Shown: positions 5,933 through 14,274, counted from the stretch's first letter. The stretch is DNA of 41,491 nucleotides from a bacterium (GCA_030428785.1 JAUIEF010000022.1:1-41491); one strand, 5' to 3'. Program-made: numbers and translations. The notes: generated from the letters alone by a model not told the origin.

Positions 5933-6868
5933 ATGCCGTCCCGCGCCCGACTCCTCGCGCCGCTCGTCGTCCTCACCGCCCTCACCACGGCGCTCACCGA
6001 GACCGCGGCGCTCACAGAACAGGCGCCCACCGAACCGGCGCCCCCCGCACCCGCCGACGACATCCAGGCCCTCGCCGGCGACTGGCTCTACGTGCGCGAC
6101 CTCACCGAGGGCCGTGCCGTCGAGGACCAGGGCCCGCGCATGAACGCGACCATCAGGCTGCGCGTCGAGAAGGACGCGGTGGTCTGGGAGCGCCCCGGCG
6201 GCGACGAGCCGTTCATGATCGACGGCTCGGCCATCGAGGAAGCCCGCGGCGGCGCGACCACCCGCCGCCAGGGCGCGTGGAAGGACGGCGTGCTCGAGTA
6301 CGTCGTCGAGACCACGCGCGACGAGGACGGCGCGGTGCTCATGCTCATCCACCGCGAGTTCCGCGTCACGCCCGAGGGACTGCACGTCCGCGTCGTCATG
6401 GACGACACGAGCAAGCCGGGCTCGCTGTCGCTCTACCGCCACCCCGACGAGATCGAGCTCCCCGAGCCGGCCCCGGCGACCCTCGCCGACATGGCCTGGC
6501 TGGCCGGCGCGTGGGTCGGCACGCGCGGCACGTCGTCCGTCGAGGAGCGCTGGGGCCCGCCGCGAGCCATCGTCATGCTCGGCACGTCGAGCACGGTCAA
6601 GGGCGACCGGCTCACCGCGTTCGAGTTCCTGCGCATCGTCGAGCGCGACGGCAGCCTGGTCTACAAGGCCCAGCCGGGCGGCAACCCGCCCACCGAGTTC
6701 GTGCTCACCGAGATGAGCGACGGCCGCTTCGTGTTCGACAACCCGCGCCACGACTCCCCGCAGCGCATCGTGTACGAGCGCTCGGGCGACGACGCCCTCA
6801 CCGCCACCATCGGCTGGATCCACGGCGGCACGCCGACGCGCTTCGAGTTCACCCGCGAGCGCCGGTAG
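5933..6868 (+). CDS. Exported protein with DUF6265-like C-terminal domain
   Basis: The 311-residue product has an N-terminal signal-like hydrophobic stretch (about residues 6-30, Ala/Leu/Thr-rich). Two lipocalin-like halves follow. Residues about 40-175 start ALAGDWLYVRDL. Residues about 182-310 start LADMAWLAGAWVGTRG and contain EERWG, FEFLRIVE and VFDNPRHDSPQRIVYER, the hallmarks of the DUF6265 beta-barrel. The function of the family is unknown; a small-hydrophobe binder or envelope protein is plausible. The start has a strong AAAGGGAG ribosome site and a TANNNT box 31 nt upstream. The gene is transcribed alone. Confidence 0.82.
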   Translation: MPSRARLLAPLVVLTALTTALTETAALTEQAPTEPAPPAPADDIQALAGDWLYVRDLTEGRAVEDQGPRMNATIRLRVEKDAVVWERPGGDEPFMIDGSAIEEARGGATTRRQGAWKDGVLEYVVETTRDEDGAVLMLIHREFRVTPEGLHVRVVMDDTSKPGSLSLYRHPDEIELPEPAPATLADMAWLAGAWVGTRGTSSVEERWGPPRAIVMLGTSSTVKGDRLTAFEFLRIVERDGSLVYKAQPGGNPPTEFVLTEMSDGRFVFDNPRHDSPQRIVYERSGDDALTATIGWIHGGTPTRFEFTRERR

Positions 6869-6921
6869 GACCGCGCGGGGCGCGGCACGTCCGCCCGACG
6901 ACCCGTCCCGTCGATCCGTGG

Positions 6922-6927
6922 TACCGT
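6922..6927 (+). promoter_or_regulatory. Possible -10 box TACCGT
   Basis: 77 nt before ATG 7005. This is the longest leader among the boxes noted, so the assignment is weaker. Confidence 0.3.
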
Positions 6928-7004
6928 CCCGACGACCGGCGAACGCTCCCCGGCGTCGGCGGTCACCGGAGATCCGCCGGGTAGCGAGACCCGAGGAGCC
7001 GAGC

Positions 7005-7199
7005 ATGGACAGGACGTTCTCACCGCTGGCCGCGGCGATCGGGATCGGGCTCATCGCCCTCATCGTCGGCTTCGTCACCGAGTACCTGCTGTTCGGTGAG
7101 ACGACGGGCGGCGGCGCCGGAGGCGCGGCGGGGGCGGCCGCGGTCTCGACCTACATCTCGAGGAAGACGAGTGCGGGCCGGGGAGACCCTCCCGCCTGA
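7005..7199 (+). CDS. Small single-span membrane protein
   Basis: This is a 64-residue ORF from ATG 7005, preceded by GAGGAG with good spacing. Upstream in-frame starts would add an Arg-rich segment that looks non-coding. It has one transmembrane helix (about residues 8-32, LAAAIGIGLIALIVGFVTEYLLF), then a glycine/alanine-rich GGGAGGAAGAAA segment that could form a second, short helix, and a basic tail. No family recognised. Confidence 0.6.
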   Translation: MDRTFSPLAAAIGIGLIALIVGFVTEYLLFGETTGGGAGGAAGAAAVSTYISRKTSAGRGDPPA

Positions 7200-7256
7200 C
7201 GTGCACGTGTCGCGGACGGTCCGTCGCGTGACCGCCCATCCGCCGAGCCCACCACG

Positions 7257-7673
7257 ATGACCGCCGCGATCCCCGGGAGCCCGAACCGCCTGCTGCCCGC
7301 GCTGCAGCTCGGGTTCCTCACCGCGACCACGATCGCCTGGCTCCTGCCGCTGCCGATCATGCTCCGGGCGTTGGTGCTCGGCGCCGCCGGGCCACTCGGC
7401 GTGGCGCCGGCCTACTGGCTGTCGCCGGTCGGCCTCCTCACGCTATGGCACCTCACGCTCGGTCGCGCGCAGCAGCGCCCGGCCCACCGGACCCGGCGCG
7501 GCCGTCTCGCGGTGCTGTGCGGCGCCGCCACGGGCACGACGACGGCGGCGTACATCGTCTGGAACCTGTGGCCGCTCCAGCCGTTCAGCGGCGGCGCGGC
7601 GGCGTGCCTGCTCATCGGAGCGTGTCACCTCCGGTACGCGTGGAGCGGGCACACGCGCCGCGACGTCGCGTGA
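7257..7673 (+). CDS. Four-helix integral membrane protein, unknown
   Basis: ATG 7257; 138 residues. Hydrophobic helices at about 12-42, 48-66, 82-104 and 108-122 are separated by an Arg-rich loop (QQRPAHRTRRGR) that should face the cytoplasm. There are no conserved catalytic residues. It follows the small membrane protein by 57 nt on the same strand and may be cotranscribed with it. Function unknown. Confidence 0.65.
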   Translation: MTAAIPGSPNRLLPALQLGFLTATTIAWLLPLPIMLRALVLGAAGPLGVAPAYWLSPVGLLTLWHLTLGRAQQRPAHRTRRGRLAVLCGAATGTTTAAYIVWNLWPLQPFSGGAAACLLIGACHLRYAWSGHTRRDVA

Positions 7674-7744
7674 CGTCGATCATGAGCGCGTCGTCGGCGA
7701 CCCCGCGGACCGCCGACCGACGCGGCGACGCCGCGCGCGTGCTG

Positions 7745-7750
7745 TACGAT
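7745..7750 (+). promoter_or_regulatory. Possible -10 box TACGAT
   Basis: 58 nt before ATG 7809. Confidence 0.4.
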
Positions 7751-7808
7751 GCGCCGTGAGTCGATGCCGCCGGGTCGCGCCGACCGACTCCCCGCCGGAG
7801 ACGCACCC

Positions 7809-8546
7809 ATGACCTCCGCCCCGAACATCGGCACCGTCACGAGCGCCGACATCGCCGTCCCGGACCACGACGCGGAGGTGCGCTTCCACGCGAGCGTCCT
7901 CGGCACGGGCGCGGCGCCGCTCTGGCGCGACGACCTCATGAACAGCCGCGGCGAGCCGATCATCGGCCTCGGTCCGACGAGCCCCGACTACGCGCAGCTG
8001 CCGTTGCAGTGGATGCCGCACATCCAGGTCGCGGACGTCGCGGCCTCCGCGGCCGCCGCGCTCCGCCTGGGCGGCGACGAGCTCATGCACGGCAAGGACG
8101 AGAGCGGCGCGAGTCAGTGGGCCGTCCTGCGCGACCCCGGGGGCGCGGCCTTCGGACTCATCCCGCTGTTCGACGCGCCGCCCGCGGACGCCGCGTCGCC
8201 GACGGGCCGCATCGCACGGATCGAGCTGGACACCGCCGACGACCGCTCGACGCGCGAGTTCTACCGCGAGGTCGTGGGCTGGACGGTCCGCGACGCGGAC
8301 ATGCTCGACGCGTCCGGCACGCCGATCGCGTGCATCCGGAGCCCGCGCGACGAGGACCGGGACGTGCCGGCCGTCTGGCTCCTGCACCTCCCCGTGGGCG
8401 ACCTCGCCGAGAGCCTGCGCCGCGTGCGCGACGGCGGGGGGCGCGTGCTCCGCGAGCCGGCCGGCGAGCTCGCGGCCGCGGTCATCGAGGATCCGGTGGG
8501 GGCCTGTCTCGCCTTGGTGCAGGGCGCCTCGCCCGCAGACGTGTAG
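7809..8546 (+). CDS. VOC-superfamily protein with two glyoxalase-like modules
   Basis: The 245-residue product starts at ATG 7809, which has GGAG eight nt upstream; an earlier ATG at 7749 has none. Two tandem vicinal-oxygen-chelate modules are visible, residues about 8-120 (VTSADIAVPDHD through WAVLRDPGGAAFGLI) and about 135-240 (IARIELDTADD through AVIEDPVGACLALV). This matches the two-domain architecture of many bacterial glyoxalase/bleomycin-resistance-like proteins. Substrate cannot be told, and metal ligands are not clearly conserved in both halves. Cytosolic. Confidence 0.85.
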   Translation: MTSAPNIGTVTSADIAVPDHDAEVRFHASVLGTGAAPLWRDDLMNSRGEPIIGLGPTSPDYAQLPLQWMPHIQVADVAASAAAALRLGGDELMHGKDESGASQWAVLRDPGGAAFGLIPLFDAPPADAASPTGRIARIELDTADDRSTREFYREVVGWTVRDADMLDASGTPIACIRSPRDEDRDVPAVWLLHLPVGDLAESLRRVRDGGGRVLREPAGELAAAVIEDPVGACLALVQGASPADV

Positions 8547-8607
8547 CGGACGACCGCCGCGCGGCGCCTCGCGCACGTGCCACCGAGGAGCGAGCAGGTC
8601 CACCGAG

Positions 8608-8994
8608 ATGCCCCAGCGAACGAAGAAACGCATCCCGCTCGTCGGTCGCGTGGTCGTCGCGCTCCTCGTCGCGCTCGTCCTCTACCCTGTGCTCGCGTTC
8701 GCGGACGTCGCCGCGCGCGGGCCCTACGTCACCTGGTTCAACGAGCGCTGCCTGCGCGTCGCCGAGGAGGCCGCGCTCCTGGGCGCCGAGCCGCGGGACG
8801 TGGAGTCCGCGCTGGGCCGCCCGTCGTCGATCTGGACGTACGACTCCCCGACCGACCTCGCCGGCACCCCGCGCCCGGATGCGGAGCGGTTCGTCACCTA
8901 CAACTACGCTCCGCACGCCTGGATCCCGGGCGGCGCGTTCCAGGTGCACTTCCGCAACGGCCGCGTCGTCGGCTTCGAGATGTTCGACGACTGA
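8608..8994 (+). CDS. Membrane-anchored small protein with BamE/SmpA-like fold
   Basis: ATG 8608; 128 residues. A basic N-terminus (MPQRTKKR) and one hydrophobic helix (about 12-33) form an uncleaved anchor or signal. The soluble part has an alpha-alpha-beta arrangement (AEPRDVESALGRPSSIWTYD, then FVTYNY and FQVHFRNGRVVGFEMFDD). This is the pattern of the SmpA/OmlA-like fold used by small envelope proteins. The similarity is structural impression only. A comparable protein is encoded at 25844-26191. Confidence 0.62.
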   Translation: MPQRTKKRIPLVGRVVVALLVALVLYPVLAFADVAARGPYVTWFNERCLRVAEEAALLGAEPRDVESALGRPSSIWTYDSPTDLAGTPRPDAERFVTYNYAPHAWIPGGAFQVHFRNGRVVGFEMFDD

Positions 8995-9038
8995 CGTCGG
9001 CGACACGCCGTCGGCTGCGTGGGCGAAGGGTCGCGTGG

Positions 9039-9044
9039 TAGTCT
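9039..9044 (+). promoter_or_regulatory. TANNNT box (TAGTCT) 7 nt before the start codon
   Basis: Exactly 7 nt separate the box from ATG 9052, and no Shine-Dalgarno lies between, so a leaderless transcript is expected. Confidence 0.5.
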
Positions 9045-9051
9045 CTGCGCG

Positions 9052-9582
9052 ATGGAGAAGCTCAGCTACGAGGCGATCGAAAGAGCGTTTCGAGCTCTCG
9101 ACGACGAGTTGACCCGTCGGGAGATCAGTTGTGATGTCGTCGTCGTCGGTGGGGCCGCGCTCGTCCTCCGGCATCGCGCTCGTGAGGCCACGAAGGATGT
9201 CGACGCTGTCGTCCTCCCGGAGTCCATCAAGAGCGACGTCCTCTCGGCTGCAGCTACGGTCGCGGGAGCCGCGTCGCTCCCGGCCGACTGGCTCAACGAC
9301 GGTGCCAAGGGGTTCCTGCATGGGCTGGACGAGACCACCCCCGTCTGGACCGGGACATCGCTGAGAGTCCGTGCCGCCTCGGACGCACAGCTGTTGGCGA
9401 TGAAGCTCTGCGCTTGGCGCGATGACCTGGACATCGAGGACGCCCGTCTCCTCCTCTCGAAGCTTGTGGGCTCACGCGAGGATGTCCTCGCAGCCGTCCG
9501 TCCGTACTTCGTCCCGGGGCGGGAGCTCCGGGCGCAGTACGCGTTCGATGATCTCTGGGAGAGTGACCGTGAAGCTCAGTGA
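9052..9582 (+). CDS. Nucleotidyltransferase-fold protein (DUF6036/AbiEii-like), candidate toxin
   Basis: The 176-residue product has the minimal nucleotidyltransferase signature. It has GGAALVLR at about residues 29-36, followed by the RxATKDVDAVV motif with the two metal-binding aspartates D49 and D51. The later AQLLAMKLCAWRDDLDIEDARLL helix is typical of DUF6036 and AbiEii-type proteins, where it often carries a third acidic residue. Such proteins act as toxins or modifiers in toxin-antitoxin and abortive-infection pairs. The next gene overlaps it by 14 nt. Base composition is clearly lower in GC than its neighbours, suggesting transfer. I prefer ATG 9052 over GTG 9019 because of the box just upstream. 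Confidence 0.82.
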   Translation: MEKLSYEAIERAFRALDDELTRREISCDVVVVGGAALVLRHRAREATKDVDAVVLPESIKSDVLSAAATVAGAASLPADWLNDGAKGFLHGLDETTPVWTGTSLRVRAASDAQLLAMKLCAWRDDLDIEDARLLLSKLVGSREDVLAAVRPYFVPGRELRAQYAFDDLWESDREAQ

Positions 9583-9922
9583 CCTCCTCGAGGCCATCCT
9601 GTCCCACGACGCGCTCGCTGCGCGCCAGTGGGTCGCGGACGCGGAGCGCGGCTCCTTCGACTGGTCGGCGGTCGACTTCCCTGCGCGCGGGGACGCGACG
9701 TACCGGGCGTTGGCCGCAGCGGTCGTGGAGTTGTTCGCGGAGCGCGTCGGCGTCGTTCCTCCCGACTGGACGGCGATCGTCGGGGCGGCGCCGGAGCCCG
9801 TCTACCTCGTGAAGGCCGCATCGACCATGCGGAGACTCCGCGAGCTCTGTGAATCCGAAGCCCCGGAGCCTCTGCGCAGGCGACTCATCTACGCACCGCC
9901 TGACTTCCTGCGCGTCGCCTAG
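9569..9922 (+). CDS. Small partner of the nucleotidyltransferase, candidate antitoxin
   Basis: I start at GTG 9569 (GGGAGA 6-7 nt upstream), overlapping the previous gene by 14 nt; GTG 9563 is an alternative. The 117-residue product is mainly helical: KLSDLLEAILSHDALAARQWV, then a YRALAAAVVELFAERVG helix and PPDW. It ends in EAPEPLRRRLIYAPPDFLRVA. The 'P-W ... A-P-FRRRGI ... FL-RA' ending is one I associate with actinobacterial proteins paired with DUF6036 nucleotidyltransferases. Those often carry an N-terminal helix-turn-helix domain that is absent here. A toxin-neutralising role is inferred from pairing only. Confidence 0.68.
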   Translation: MKLSDLLEAILSHDALAARQWVADAERGSFDWSAVDFPARGDATYRALAAAVVELFAERVGVVPPDWTAIVGAAPEPVYLVKAASTMRRLRELCESEAPEPLRRRLIYAPPDFLRVA

Positions 9923-9926
9923 TCAC

Positions 9927-10400
9927 ATGCCCGATCCAACACCCGCCCGCCGCCGGCACCCGCTGACCCAGGCGTTCTGGCTCGCGTTCCTCGTCGCGTC
10001 GCTCGCGTACGCCTGGTACAGCTTCTACGTCCCGGCGAACCGCATCGACTGGGCGGCCGACGTCGCGACCGCGCGCGAGCGGGCCGCCGCGTCCGACAAG
10101 CCGGTCCTGCTCTTCGTCACGGGCGCGTGGTGCGTGCCGTGCCGGATCATGAAGCGCGAGGTCTTCGCGGACGACGAGGTGGTCGCCGCGGTGCACGCCG
10201 GATTCGTCCCCGTGCTGCTCGACGTCGACGACGCGGACGACGCCGCGGCGCTCGCCCGCTACGGCGCGGGCGGCACGCCGCGCACGATCGTCACGGACGC
10301 GCAGGGCGAGGTGCTCCGCGACCGGGGCGGCCGGATGACCAAGGACGCCTTCCTCGCGTGGCTCGACCACGTGCTGCGCCACGGGGCCGACGACGCGTGA
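9927..10400 (+). CDS. Membrane-anchored thioredoxin-like protein
   Basis: ATG 9927; 157 residues. One N-terminal transmembrane helix (about 14-34) is followed by a thioredoxin-fold domain outside the membrane. The redox motif WCVPC has cysteines C69 and C72. The cis-proline region is GAGGTPRTIVTD, and the segment KREVFADDEVV resembles the DsbD gamma-domain / Thioredoxin_7 family. Its likely role is thiol-disulfide exchange or reduction of envelope proteins. Its stop overlaps the next start (GTGA). Confidence 0.85.
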   Translation: MPDPTPARRRHPLTQAFWLAFLVASLAYAWYSFYVPANRIDWAADVATARERAAASDKPVLLFVTGAWCVPCRIMKREVFADDEVVAAVHAGFVPVLLDVDDADDAAALARYGAGGTPRTIVTDAQGEVLRDRGGRMTKDAFLAWLDHVLRHGADDA

Positions 10401-10939
10401 CGCCGGCCCGACGACCGCGTCTGCCGGCCCTGTGCGTCGCGCTGCTCCTCGCCGCGACGGCGTGCGCCGGCGTGCGCGTCCGCACGCAGCTCGAGATCGA
10501 CGCGCCGCCCGAGGAGGTCTTCGCGGTCCTCTCGGACTTCGCGGCCTACCCGGAGTGGAACCCGTACCACGTCTCGGTGGAGGGCGCGTGCGAGCTCGGC
10601 GCGCGGCTCGTCGTGCGCATCGAACGCCCGGACGGTGAGACGGTGACGATCGAGCCGCACGTCCTCGAGCTCGAGCCGCCGACGACGCTCACGTGGGGCG
10701 GGGGGATCCGCGGCGTCTTCTTCGGCGAGCACGTCTTCCGCCTCGAGGCGCTCGAGGGCGGCCGCACGCGGCTCGTCCACGACGAGGACTTCGACGGGTT
10801 CGCGGTCGGCTTCGCGGACCTGCCCGAGGACGTCCTCACCGAGGGCTACGAGCGCATGAATCGTGCGCTCGCCGAGCGCGTGGCGGCGCTCGCCGGCGAC
10901 CCGCGGGACGGCGGCATGTCCGGCCCGACGCGACCGTGA
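10397..10939 (+). CDS. Lipoprotein with SRPBCC (START/polyketide-cyclase-like) domain
   Basis: GTG 10397 overlaps the thioredoxin stop by four bases; 180 residues. The signal LLLAATAC gives a lipidated cysteine near residue 22. The remainder is a START-like helix-grip domain: QLEIDAPPEEVFAVLSDFAAYPEWNPYH, a central beta-sheet, TTLTWGGG, then GRTRLVHDEDFDG and a long C-terminal helix. SRPBCC domains bind hydrophobic ligands. A lipid-anchored version is less usual than the cytosolic ones. Coupled with the thioredoxin gene. Confidence 0.8.
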   Translation: MTPARRPRLPALCVALLLAATACAGVRVRTQLEIDAPPEEVFAVLSDFAAYPEWNPYHVSVEGACELGARLVVRIERPDGETVTIEPHVLELEPPTTLTWGGGIRGVFFGEHVFRLEALEGGRTRLVHDEDFDGFAVGFADLPEDVLTEGYERMNRALAERVAALAGDPRDGGMSGPTRP

Positions 10940-10981
10940 CGCATGTCGTCGCGTAGGACTCCTCCCGGACGGCACGCCCCC

Positions 10982-11530
10982 ATGCGCTACGCGATCCTCG
11001 GCAACTCCGGGTCCGGCAAGACGACGCTCGCGCGACGGCTCGCGGACGTCCTCGGCGTCGAGCCCGTCGACCTCGACGAGGTCTACTGGGAGCCCGACCG
11101 GCCCGGCGTGCGGCGCGACCCCGACGACGCGCGCGCCGACCTCCTGCGACGCCTCGACGGGCACGACCGCTGGATCGTCGAGGGCTGCTACGAGGAGCTC
11201 GTCGCGCACCTGCTCCCGCTCGACCCGGTGCTCGTCTGGCTCGACCCCGGCGAGGCGACCTGCCTCGAGCACTGCCGCCGCCGTCCGTGGGAGCCGCACA
11301 AGTACCCGAGCCGCGAGGCGCAGGACGAAAACCTCGCGATGCTCCTCGAGTGGGTCTCCGAGCACTACCGCCGCGAGGGCGCGATGTCGTTCGCCGCCCA
11401 CGCCGCGCTCCACGCCGGGTACGCCGGCCGGAAGCGGATCGTCCGGGACGGCGGACGGACCCTCGAGGAGCTCGGGCTCCCCGTGCCGGACGACGCGCCG
11501 ACGGACGCACCGACGGAGCGCGGGTCGTGA
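10982..11530 (+). CDS. P-loop kinase of the adenylate-kinase-like (FlaR/topology modulation) group
   Basis: I start at ATG 10982 because homologues begin directly at the P-loop strand; ATG 10943 would add 13 residues. 182 residues. Walker A is GNSGSGKT (G7-T14). LDEVYWEP and RWIVEGCYEE match the small P-loop proteins annotated as adenylate kinase or topology modulation protein, and an LVWLD strand carries the Walker-B-like acid. The substrate is unknown. Its stop overlaps the next GTG. Confidence 0.83.
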   Translation: MRYAILGNSGSGKTTLARRLADVLGVEPVDLDEVYWEPDRPGVRRDPDDARADLLRRLDGHDRWIVEGCYEELVAHLLPLDPVLVWLDPGEATCLEHCRRRPWEPHKYPSREAQDENLAMLLEWVSEHYRREGAMSFAAHAALHAGYAGRKRIVRDGGRTLEELGLPVPDDAPTDAPTERGS

Positions 11531-12144
11531 CGGTGCGCGCGACGCTCGCGGGGCTCGTGCTCCTCCTCGCCGCGTGCGCGCCGGCCGCCGACCCGCTCCC
11601 GACGACCTGCCCGTACGACGCGTGCGATCCGTCGGCCACGCCGCTCGACGTCGTGGTCCGCGACGCCGTCACGCGCGACGAGGTGAACGGACCGTCGCCG
11701 GACCCGCTCGTCCTCGCGTCGACGACGGCCGGCCCGTCCGGCTTCCTCTCGCGGAGGCAGATCCGCGGCGAGCTCGGCGCGTCGTCCCTCGACGACGTCG
11801 GCGGTCTCGGCCGGCGGCTCGAGACCGCGGAGCGCGCGTCCACCACGGTCGTCGTGCTCGCGGACGTCCTGCGCCTCGCCGAGCTCCTCGAGGCGGCGAA
11901 CACGCGTTCGTATCCGGTCACGCTGTCGCGCCCCGTCGAGGGCGTGGTCGTCGGTGACCTCGAGGGCCTCGACCGGTACCGCAACTGGATCTCCCCGTGG
12001 GCGCCGGCGGTGACGATCGACCGGGCCCTCGTGCGCTTCTCGCTCGGCTGGACGCCCCACGGCGCGACGGGCACCTACCTCCTCGAGCGCTGCCCCGAGC
12101 TCGGCTGGCACGTCGTGTGGATGAAGTTCTCGTTCTACGCCTGA
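11527..12144 (+). CDS. Lipoprotein of unknown function
   Basis: GTG 11527 (GTGA overlap with the kinase stop); 205 residues. The signal LAGLVLLLAAC gives lipid attachment at about residue 17. The mature part has a cysteine pair (TTCPYDACDPSAT) and a helical segment (STTVVVLADVLRLAELLEAAN). It ends in beta-rich sequence with SLGWTPHGATGTYLLERCPELGWHVVWMKFSFYA, which looks like a ligand-facing sheet. No family recognised. Outer-envelope location inferred. Confidence 0.68.
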   Translation: MTVRATLAGLVLLLAACAPAADPLPTTCPYDACDPSATPLDVVVRDAVTRDEVNGPSPDPLVLASTTAGPSGFLSRRQIRGELGASSLDDVGGLGRRLETAERASTTVVVLADVLRLAELLEAANTRSYPVTLSRPVEGVVVGDLEGLDRYRNWISPWAPAVTIDRALVRFSLGWTPHGATGTYLLERCPELGWHVVWMKFSFYA

Positions 12145-12167
12145 ACACGGGGTCTTCGGGGCCCGGT

Positions 12168-12173
12168 TACGAT
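12168..12173 (+). promoter_or_regulatory. TANNNT box (TACGAT) 7 nt before the start codon
   Basis: Seven nt from GTG 12181 with no ribosome-binding site between, as at 9039. Confidence 0.5.
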
Positions 12174-12180
12174 CACGAGC

Positions 12181-12894
12181 GTGCTCGCCTGGTTCGACGC
12201 CCTCGATTTCGCCGGCTTCCTCGCCGTCCTCACGGCCGCGAACGTCGGCATGTACCTCGCGTCGTGGGCAGTCGTCGCCGGGCTGCAACGCGCGTTCCCG
12301 TCGCGCGTGCTCAACGCCGGTCGGCCGCGCGTCACGCGACGCGAGGCGCTCGTCTCCCTCGCGGTCGTCGCCGTGAACATCGGCGTGGGCGTCGCGGGCT
12401 GGCCGCTCTGGAAGCGCGGCATCATCACGCTGCGCGAGGCGCCGCCGCTCGAGGCGCTCCTCGACCTCGCCGTCATGGTCCTGTTCTTCGACCTGTCGAT
12501 GTACGCGCTCCACCGGCTCGTGCACGTCGGCTGGCTGTTCGAGCACATGCACCGCACGCACCACCGGCAGGTCGACGTGAGCGGCGTGAGCTTCTTCATC
12601 ATGAACCCGTTGGAGGCCGTCGGCTTCGGCGCGCTGCTCGTCGGGTTCCTCGCGCTGCGGTCGTCCAGCATCCACGCGCTCCTCGCGTTCCTCACGCTGA
12701 ACTGGGCGTACGGGACGATGGGACACTCGGGGCTGCGCTACCGCGCTCGCTTCTGGCGCTGGTGCGCGGGTGACAGCGAGTTCCACCAGCTCCACCACGA
12801 GCAGCAGCGAGGCAACTACGGCTTCTTCACGCCGATCTGGGACCACGCCTTCGGCTCCCTCGCGCGGCGATCGGAGGTCTCGCGTGCGGTGTGA
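12181..12894 (+). CDS. Membrane di-iron hydroxylase of the sterol desaturase / fatty-acid hydroxylase family
   Basis: The 237-residue product has four to five membrane helices and the three histidine clusters that bind two irons. These are HRLVH starting at H111, HRTHH (H124-H128) and HQLHH starting at H202, followed by GNYGFFTPIWDHAFGS. Family members hydroxylate or desaturate lipid chains or sterols in the membrane using O2. The substrate here is unknown. A second, divergent member is at 23360-24139. The GTG start is leaderless-like. Confidence 0.9.
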   Translation: MLAWFDALDFAGFLAVLTAANVGMYLASWAVVAGLQRAFPSRVLNAGRPRVTRREALVSLAVVAVNIGVGVAGWPLWKRGIITLREAPPLEALLDLAVMVLFFDLSMYALHRLVHVGWLFEHMHRTHHRQVDVSGVSFFIMNPLEAVGFGALLVGFLALRSSSIHALLAFLTLNWAYGTMGHSGLRYRARFWRWCAGDSEFHQLHHEQQRGNYGFFTPIWDHAFGSLARRSEVSRAV

Positions 12895-13321
12895 GCGTCG
12901 GCTCGTCGTCGTGCTCCTCGCGCTGCTCGTGGCGTGCGGGTCCGGCGCGGACGCACCGACGCCCGAGCGGCCCGACGCGGTGCTCACCGCCGAGGAGTCC
13001 GCCGCCGTCGACGCGTTCGCGCGGGCGTTCCCTGCGGCGTCGAGGGGCGACGAGCTCGGCCTCTTCGTCCGCGGCGCGTACCCACCGGCCGCGCTCCTCG
13101 AGGCCTGGCGCGCCGACGGCCTGCGCATCGTCGCCGGGCGCAGCCGCGACGGCACGACGCTCTCGATCCGCGAGATCGAGCGCGAGCCGGACGGCGCGCT
13201 CACCGTGCGGGCGACCCACGGCGGCGCGTGCAAGGAGATCTGGGTCGGCACGGTGACCGGCGACGGCGACGCGCGGACCTGCGAGGTCACGCACGCGGGC
13301 GTCGGCTGCATCCTCCCGTGA
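12884..13321 (+). CDS. Small lipoprotein, unknown function
   Basis: GTG 12884 overlaps the hydroxylase gene by 11 nt, indicating coupling. 145 residues. The signal VVVLLALLVAC gives lipidation at about residue 18. The mature domain has a helix (ESAAVDAFARAFP) and strands ending in a Cys-rich C-terminus (ACKEIWVGT, then ARTCEV and VGCILP) that could form two disulfides. No family recognised. Confidence 0.68.
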   Translation: MRCERRLVVVLLALLVACGSGADAPTPERPDAVLTAEESAAVDAFARAFPAASRGDELGLFVRGAYPPAALLEAWRADGLRIVAGRSRDGTTLSIREIEREPDGALTVRATHGGACKEIWVGTVTGDGDARTCEVTHAGVGCILP

Positions 13322-13331
13322 GCGCGACCCG

Positions 13332-14213
13332 GTGACCCGCGACCTCGGCCCCGGCACCGACCTCTCCGATCCGCGCGTCGCCGCGACCTTCGACGAGCTC
13401 ACCGTCTGGTCGTCGATGTTCGGGCAGCTGCTCCTGCGGCACGTGCCGCTCGCGCCCGGCCTCGCCGTGCTCGACGTCGGGTGCGGCACGGGCTTCCCGC
13501 TCCTCGAGCTCGCCGACCGCCTCGGGCCGTCGAGCGTCGTCCACGGCCTCGATGCCTGGGACCTCGCCGTGGAGCGCGCGCGGCGGAAGGCGGACGTCCG
13601 CGGCGCCGCGCACGTGCACGTCACGCACGGCGACGCCGCCCGCATGCCCTACGACGACGCGTCCTTCGACCTGATCGTGTCGAACGTGGGGCTCAACAAC
13701 TTCTCCGAGCCGGCGCGCGTCATGGCCGAGTGCCGGCGCGTCTGCCGGCCGGGCGGACGCCTCGCGCTCACGACCAACCTCGTCGGGCACATGCGCGAGC
13801 TCTACGACGCGTTCGCGGAGACGCTCGAGGCCGTCGGACACGCCGACCGGGTCGAGCGACTCCGCGAGCAGGAGGCGCACCGCGCGACGCCCGACGGACT
13901 CCGCGCGCTGCTCGCGGACGGCGACTTCGAGGTCACGGCCCTCCGGACGGAGGAGTTCGAGCTGCGCTACGCCGACGGCGCGGCGTTGCTGCGCGCGTAC
14001 CTCACGCGCGTCGGCTTCCTCGACGGCTGGCTCTCCGTGCTCGACGGCACGGAGCCCGCGGGCGAGGCGGCGGTGCTCGCCGACCTCGAGGCGCGCCTCG
14101 ACCGGCGCGCTCGCGGGGACGTCGGCGGCCTCCGCCTGAGGATCCCGGCGGCGTACGTCGAGGGACGTCGGGTCGACGGCCCGGCGCGGCGCCGGCCCGC
14201 TCGCGACCGGTGA
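13332..14213 (+). CDS. Class I SAM-dependent methyltransferase
   Basis: GTG 13332; 293 residues. Rossmann motif I is VLDVGCGTGFPLLELA (about residue 46 on). The acidic end of strand 2 is GLDAWD, motif II-like GDAARMPYDDASFDLIVSN, and the post-motif RRVCRPGGRLALTTN. This is the Methyltransf_11/25 type. The C-terminal 100 residues form a lid that should choose the acceptor, which is unknown. Cytosolic. Confidence 0.87.
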   Translation: MTRDLGPGTDLSDPRVAATFDELTVWSSMFGQLLLRHVPLAPGLAVLDVGCGTGFPLLELADRLGPSSVVHGLDAWDLAVERARRKADVRGAAHVHVTHGDAARMPYDDASFDLIVSNVGLNNFSEPARVMAECRRVCRPGGRLALTTNLVGHMRELYDAFAETLEAVGHADRVERLREQEAHRATPDGLRALLADGDFEVTALRTEEFELRYADGAALLRAYLTRVGFLDGWLSVLDGTEPAGEAAVLADLEARLDRRARGDVGGLRLRIPAAYVEGRRVDGPARRRPARDR

Positions 14214-14219
14214 TAGACT
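14214..14219 (+). promoter_or_regulatory. Possible -10 box TAGACT
   Basis: 55 nt before ATG 14275 and just downstream of the methyltransferase stop. Confidence 0.4.
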
Positions 14220-14274
14220 CGCTCCTCGCGCGCCGTCTCCCGCCGGCACGCCCCAGGAGAAGGAGGACCGCCGC

